Virus record (IMG/VR): IMGVR_UViG_3300014501_000010
Span: 1-38,091 of that record
DNA length: 38,091 nucleotides
Origin: a virus
Reading direction: 5' to 3' (one strand)
The notes under the pieces are model-generated. The model was not told the origin of the DNA, searched no databases, and saw only the letters and a list, made by a program, of their open reading frames with translations. Below, one piece after another: positions 37,326 through 38,091 of this stretch. How positions within the stretch are numbered: position 1 is the stretch's first letter; each line of letters starts with the position of its first letter. Both the position numbers and the translations under genes were made by a program.

Positions 37326-37393
37326 TCGGAAAAATACAACACCTTGGTGATACATATACTTTTTTTGAGACTAGGCTGTTATAGGGGAGTACC

Positions 37394-37579
37394 CTAAGTT
37401 GACACTGTTTTTCTTTGTAAAATGTATGCTTGTTCTTTTAAATAACATTTTGGACATAAAGCTACATATTCATCAAAAACAAAATATGCTTCACATTCAT
37501 TAAAATTATGTCCACATAGACTACAAAAATATTCATTTACATTATTTTTGCAATATTGACATTCACAATCTCTATTCAT
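37394..37579 (-). CDS. Zinc-ribbon protein, 61 aa
   Basis: Cys pairs CECQYC, CSLCGHNFNEC and CPKC give at least four CxxC-type ligands, enough for two zinc sites. The ATG at 37579 overlaps the stop of the gene before it by 8 bases; an earlier in-frame start at 37615 would overlap by 44 bases and has no better site. One of three consecutive zinc-ribbon genes (with 37572..37781 and 37877..38080). Function unknown. Confidence 0.7.
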   Translation of the reverse strand: MNRDCECQYCKNNVNEYFCSLCGHNFNECEAYFVFDEYVALCPKCYLKEQAYILQRKTVST

Positions 37580-37781
37580 TTTCTGAAACCAAAAAGTGAA
37601 TGATGATGTCACCACATTTTAGCTTTCCAATTTCATGTGGTTCTGTGCATGCATATTGATAAGGAGTAGCCCAAGTATCCAAATATTGGAGTTCTTGTAT
37701 TTTTTGGAGTTCTTCTTTATGAAAATATACGTTCACATGTTCAGAGTGAGTTAGCTTTTGACAGTGTTGGCAACGTCCCAT
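37572..37781 (-). CDS. Zinc-knuckle protein, 69 aa
   Basis: Begins MGRCQHCQKLTHSEHVNVYF, with a CxxC knuckle and nearby His ligands, and has a later Cys pair (YACTEPHEIGKLKC), so one zinc site is plausible. The ATG at 37781 is chosen because the CxxC then lies at the N-terminus, as in its neighbours; a GTG start at 37850 would add a 23-residue basic extension. Function unknown. Confidence 0.6.
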   Translation of the reverse strand: MGRCQHCQKLTHSEHVNVYFHKEELQKIQELQYLDTWATPYQYACTEPHEIGKLKCGDIIIHFLVSENE

Positions 37782-37890
37782 ATTTCTTTTTGTCCTTTTT
37801 GTCCAGCAATCTTTGAATCCTTGCGCGTGATGGGGCTTTTTTAGAAACACGAAGTTGTAGTCCTAATCTGGGGTCTTTAAGGTTTGTCAT
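37741..37890 (-). CDS. Small basic protein, 49 aa (alternative overlapping frame)
   Basis: An ATG at 37890 (AAAGG about 9 bases upstream) opens a 49-codon frame that overlaps the zinc-ribbon stop by 14 bases and the next gene by 41 bases. The product is very basic: DPRLGLQLRVSKKAPSRARI, then LLDKKDKKKYGTL. It fills what would otherwise be a 95-base gap, which favours it, but overlap with 37572..37781 makes it uncertain. Confidence 0.4.
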   Translation of the reverse strand: MTNLKDPRLGLQLRVSKKAPSRARIQRLLDKKDKKKYGTLPTLSKANSL

Positions 37891-38080
37891 TGATTTTAAC
37901 CTTTAAGTTAGCAATCCATTCCGGATTTGTGATGATTCGCAATTGCCGCGCCTTTCCCGGAATGCATTCATGTGAGAAGCAGCAGTCATAGCACATCCAC
38001 TTTCTATCGCATGTGCCACACCATCCAGAGGCTTCCTTGACGAAGTTATGTGGCTTTTTGCAATATTCGCATTCATCCAT
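37877..38080 (-). CDS. Small Cys-rich zinc-ribbon protein, 67 aa
   Basis: Cys/His ligands: CEYC, a His, CGTC, then CYDCCFSHEC, enough for two zinc sites. The C-terminus is a basic amphipathic segment. The ATG at 38080 is chosen over a TTG two codons upstream because GAGAGG lies 7 bases before it (the upstream bases are visible at the left end of the window). The gene is cut by the contig ends, so bases 1..112 repeat its first 37 codons. Function unknown. Confidence 0.75.
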   Translation of the reverse strand: MDECEYCKKPHNFVKEASGWCGTCDRKWMCYDCCFSHECIPGKARQLRIITNPEWIANLKVKINDKP

Positions 38081-38091
38081 CGCCAAACCTC
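37969..38091. repeat. Terminal direct repeat, right copy (circular contig overlap)
   Basis: Identical to 1..123. See the left copy. Confidence 0.95.

Overview
The window is a complete, circularly closed phage genome. The first 123 bases (1..123) are repeated exactly as the last 123 (37969..38091), and the repeat lies inside one small gene, so the contig is a circle of about 37,968 unique bases opened at an arbitrary point. By eye the GC content is about 40 %. Nearly every gene is preceded by a Shine-Dalgarno sequence, and stop/start overlaps (ATGA, TAATG) are everywhere. The packaging and virion set looks like a podovirus: TerS, TerL, a 671-aa portal, an acidic coiled-coil scaffold candidate, an N4 gp56-like major capsid protein, adaptor and nozzle candidates, ejection-type proteins and tail fibres, with no tape measure or sheath. 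The lipoprotein and the general gene style suggest a Gram-negative host, but the sequence does not identify it.

Layout. (A) Two small rightward genes at 2171..2603. (B) A leftward block from 4527 to 2503: Cro/CI-like repressor, winged-helix protein, replication-initiator-like protein and RusA-like resolvase. (C) A rightward early block, 4770..8933: small zinc and membrane proteins, a Bet/RecT annealing protein, a YqaJ/lambda-exo-type nuclease, a PnuC-like protein and a run of DUF551 genes. (D) One very long leftward block that starts at about 2067, runs through position 1 into 38091 and continues down to a strong terminator at 8931..8963. It begins with a ParB-methyltransferase fusion and zinc-ribbon proteins. 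It continues through a serine recombinase, an Rnl5-type RNA ligase, terminase, portal, scaffold, capsid, head-tail proteins, ejection proteins and tail fibres, and ends with an SGNH hydrolase, a lipoprotein and two very basic proteins. Blocks B and C diverge from a 242-base control region with a promoter on each strand.

The most notable observation is that the major capsid gene is split by a compact 218-nt group I intron (26194..26411). The P1, P10, P3, P7, P8 and P9 pairings can be read directly, and the predicted splice restores an exact 322-codon frame through the conserved 'INATGGLNGD' segment. Other RNA-level signals are an 18-bp inverted repeat whose arm copies the ribosome-binding site of the replication gene (a possible RNA switch), a long hairpin that buries the capsid ribosome-binding site, competing hairpins before the portal gene, and a tRNA-like gene with an enlarged anticodon loop in a genome that also encodes an RNA ligase.

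No endolysin or holin could be recognised. Several short genes were found by reading the sequence directly: 514..693, 1960..2067, 4962..5057, 6245..6424, 8763..8933, 9009..9188, 9787..9870 and 34724..34876.
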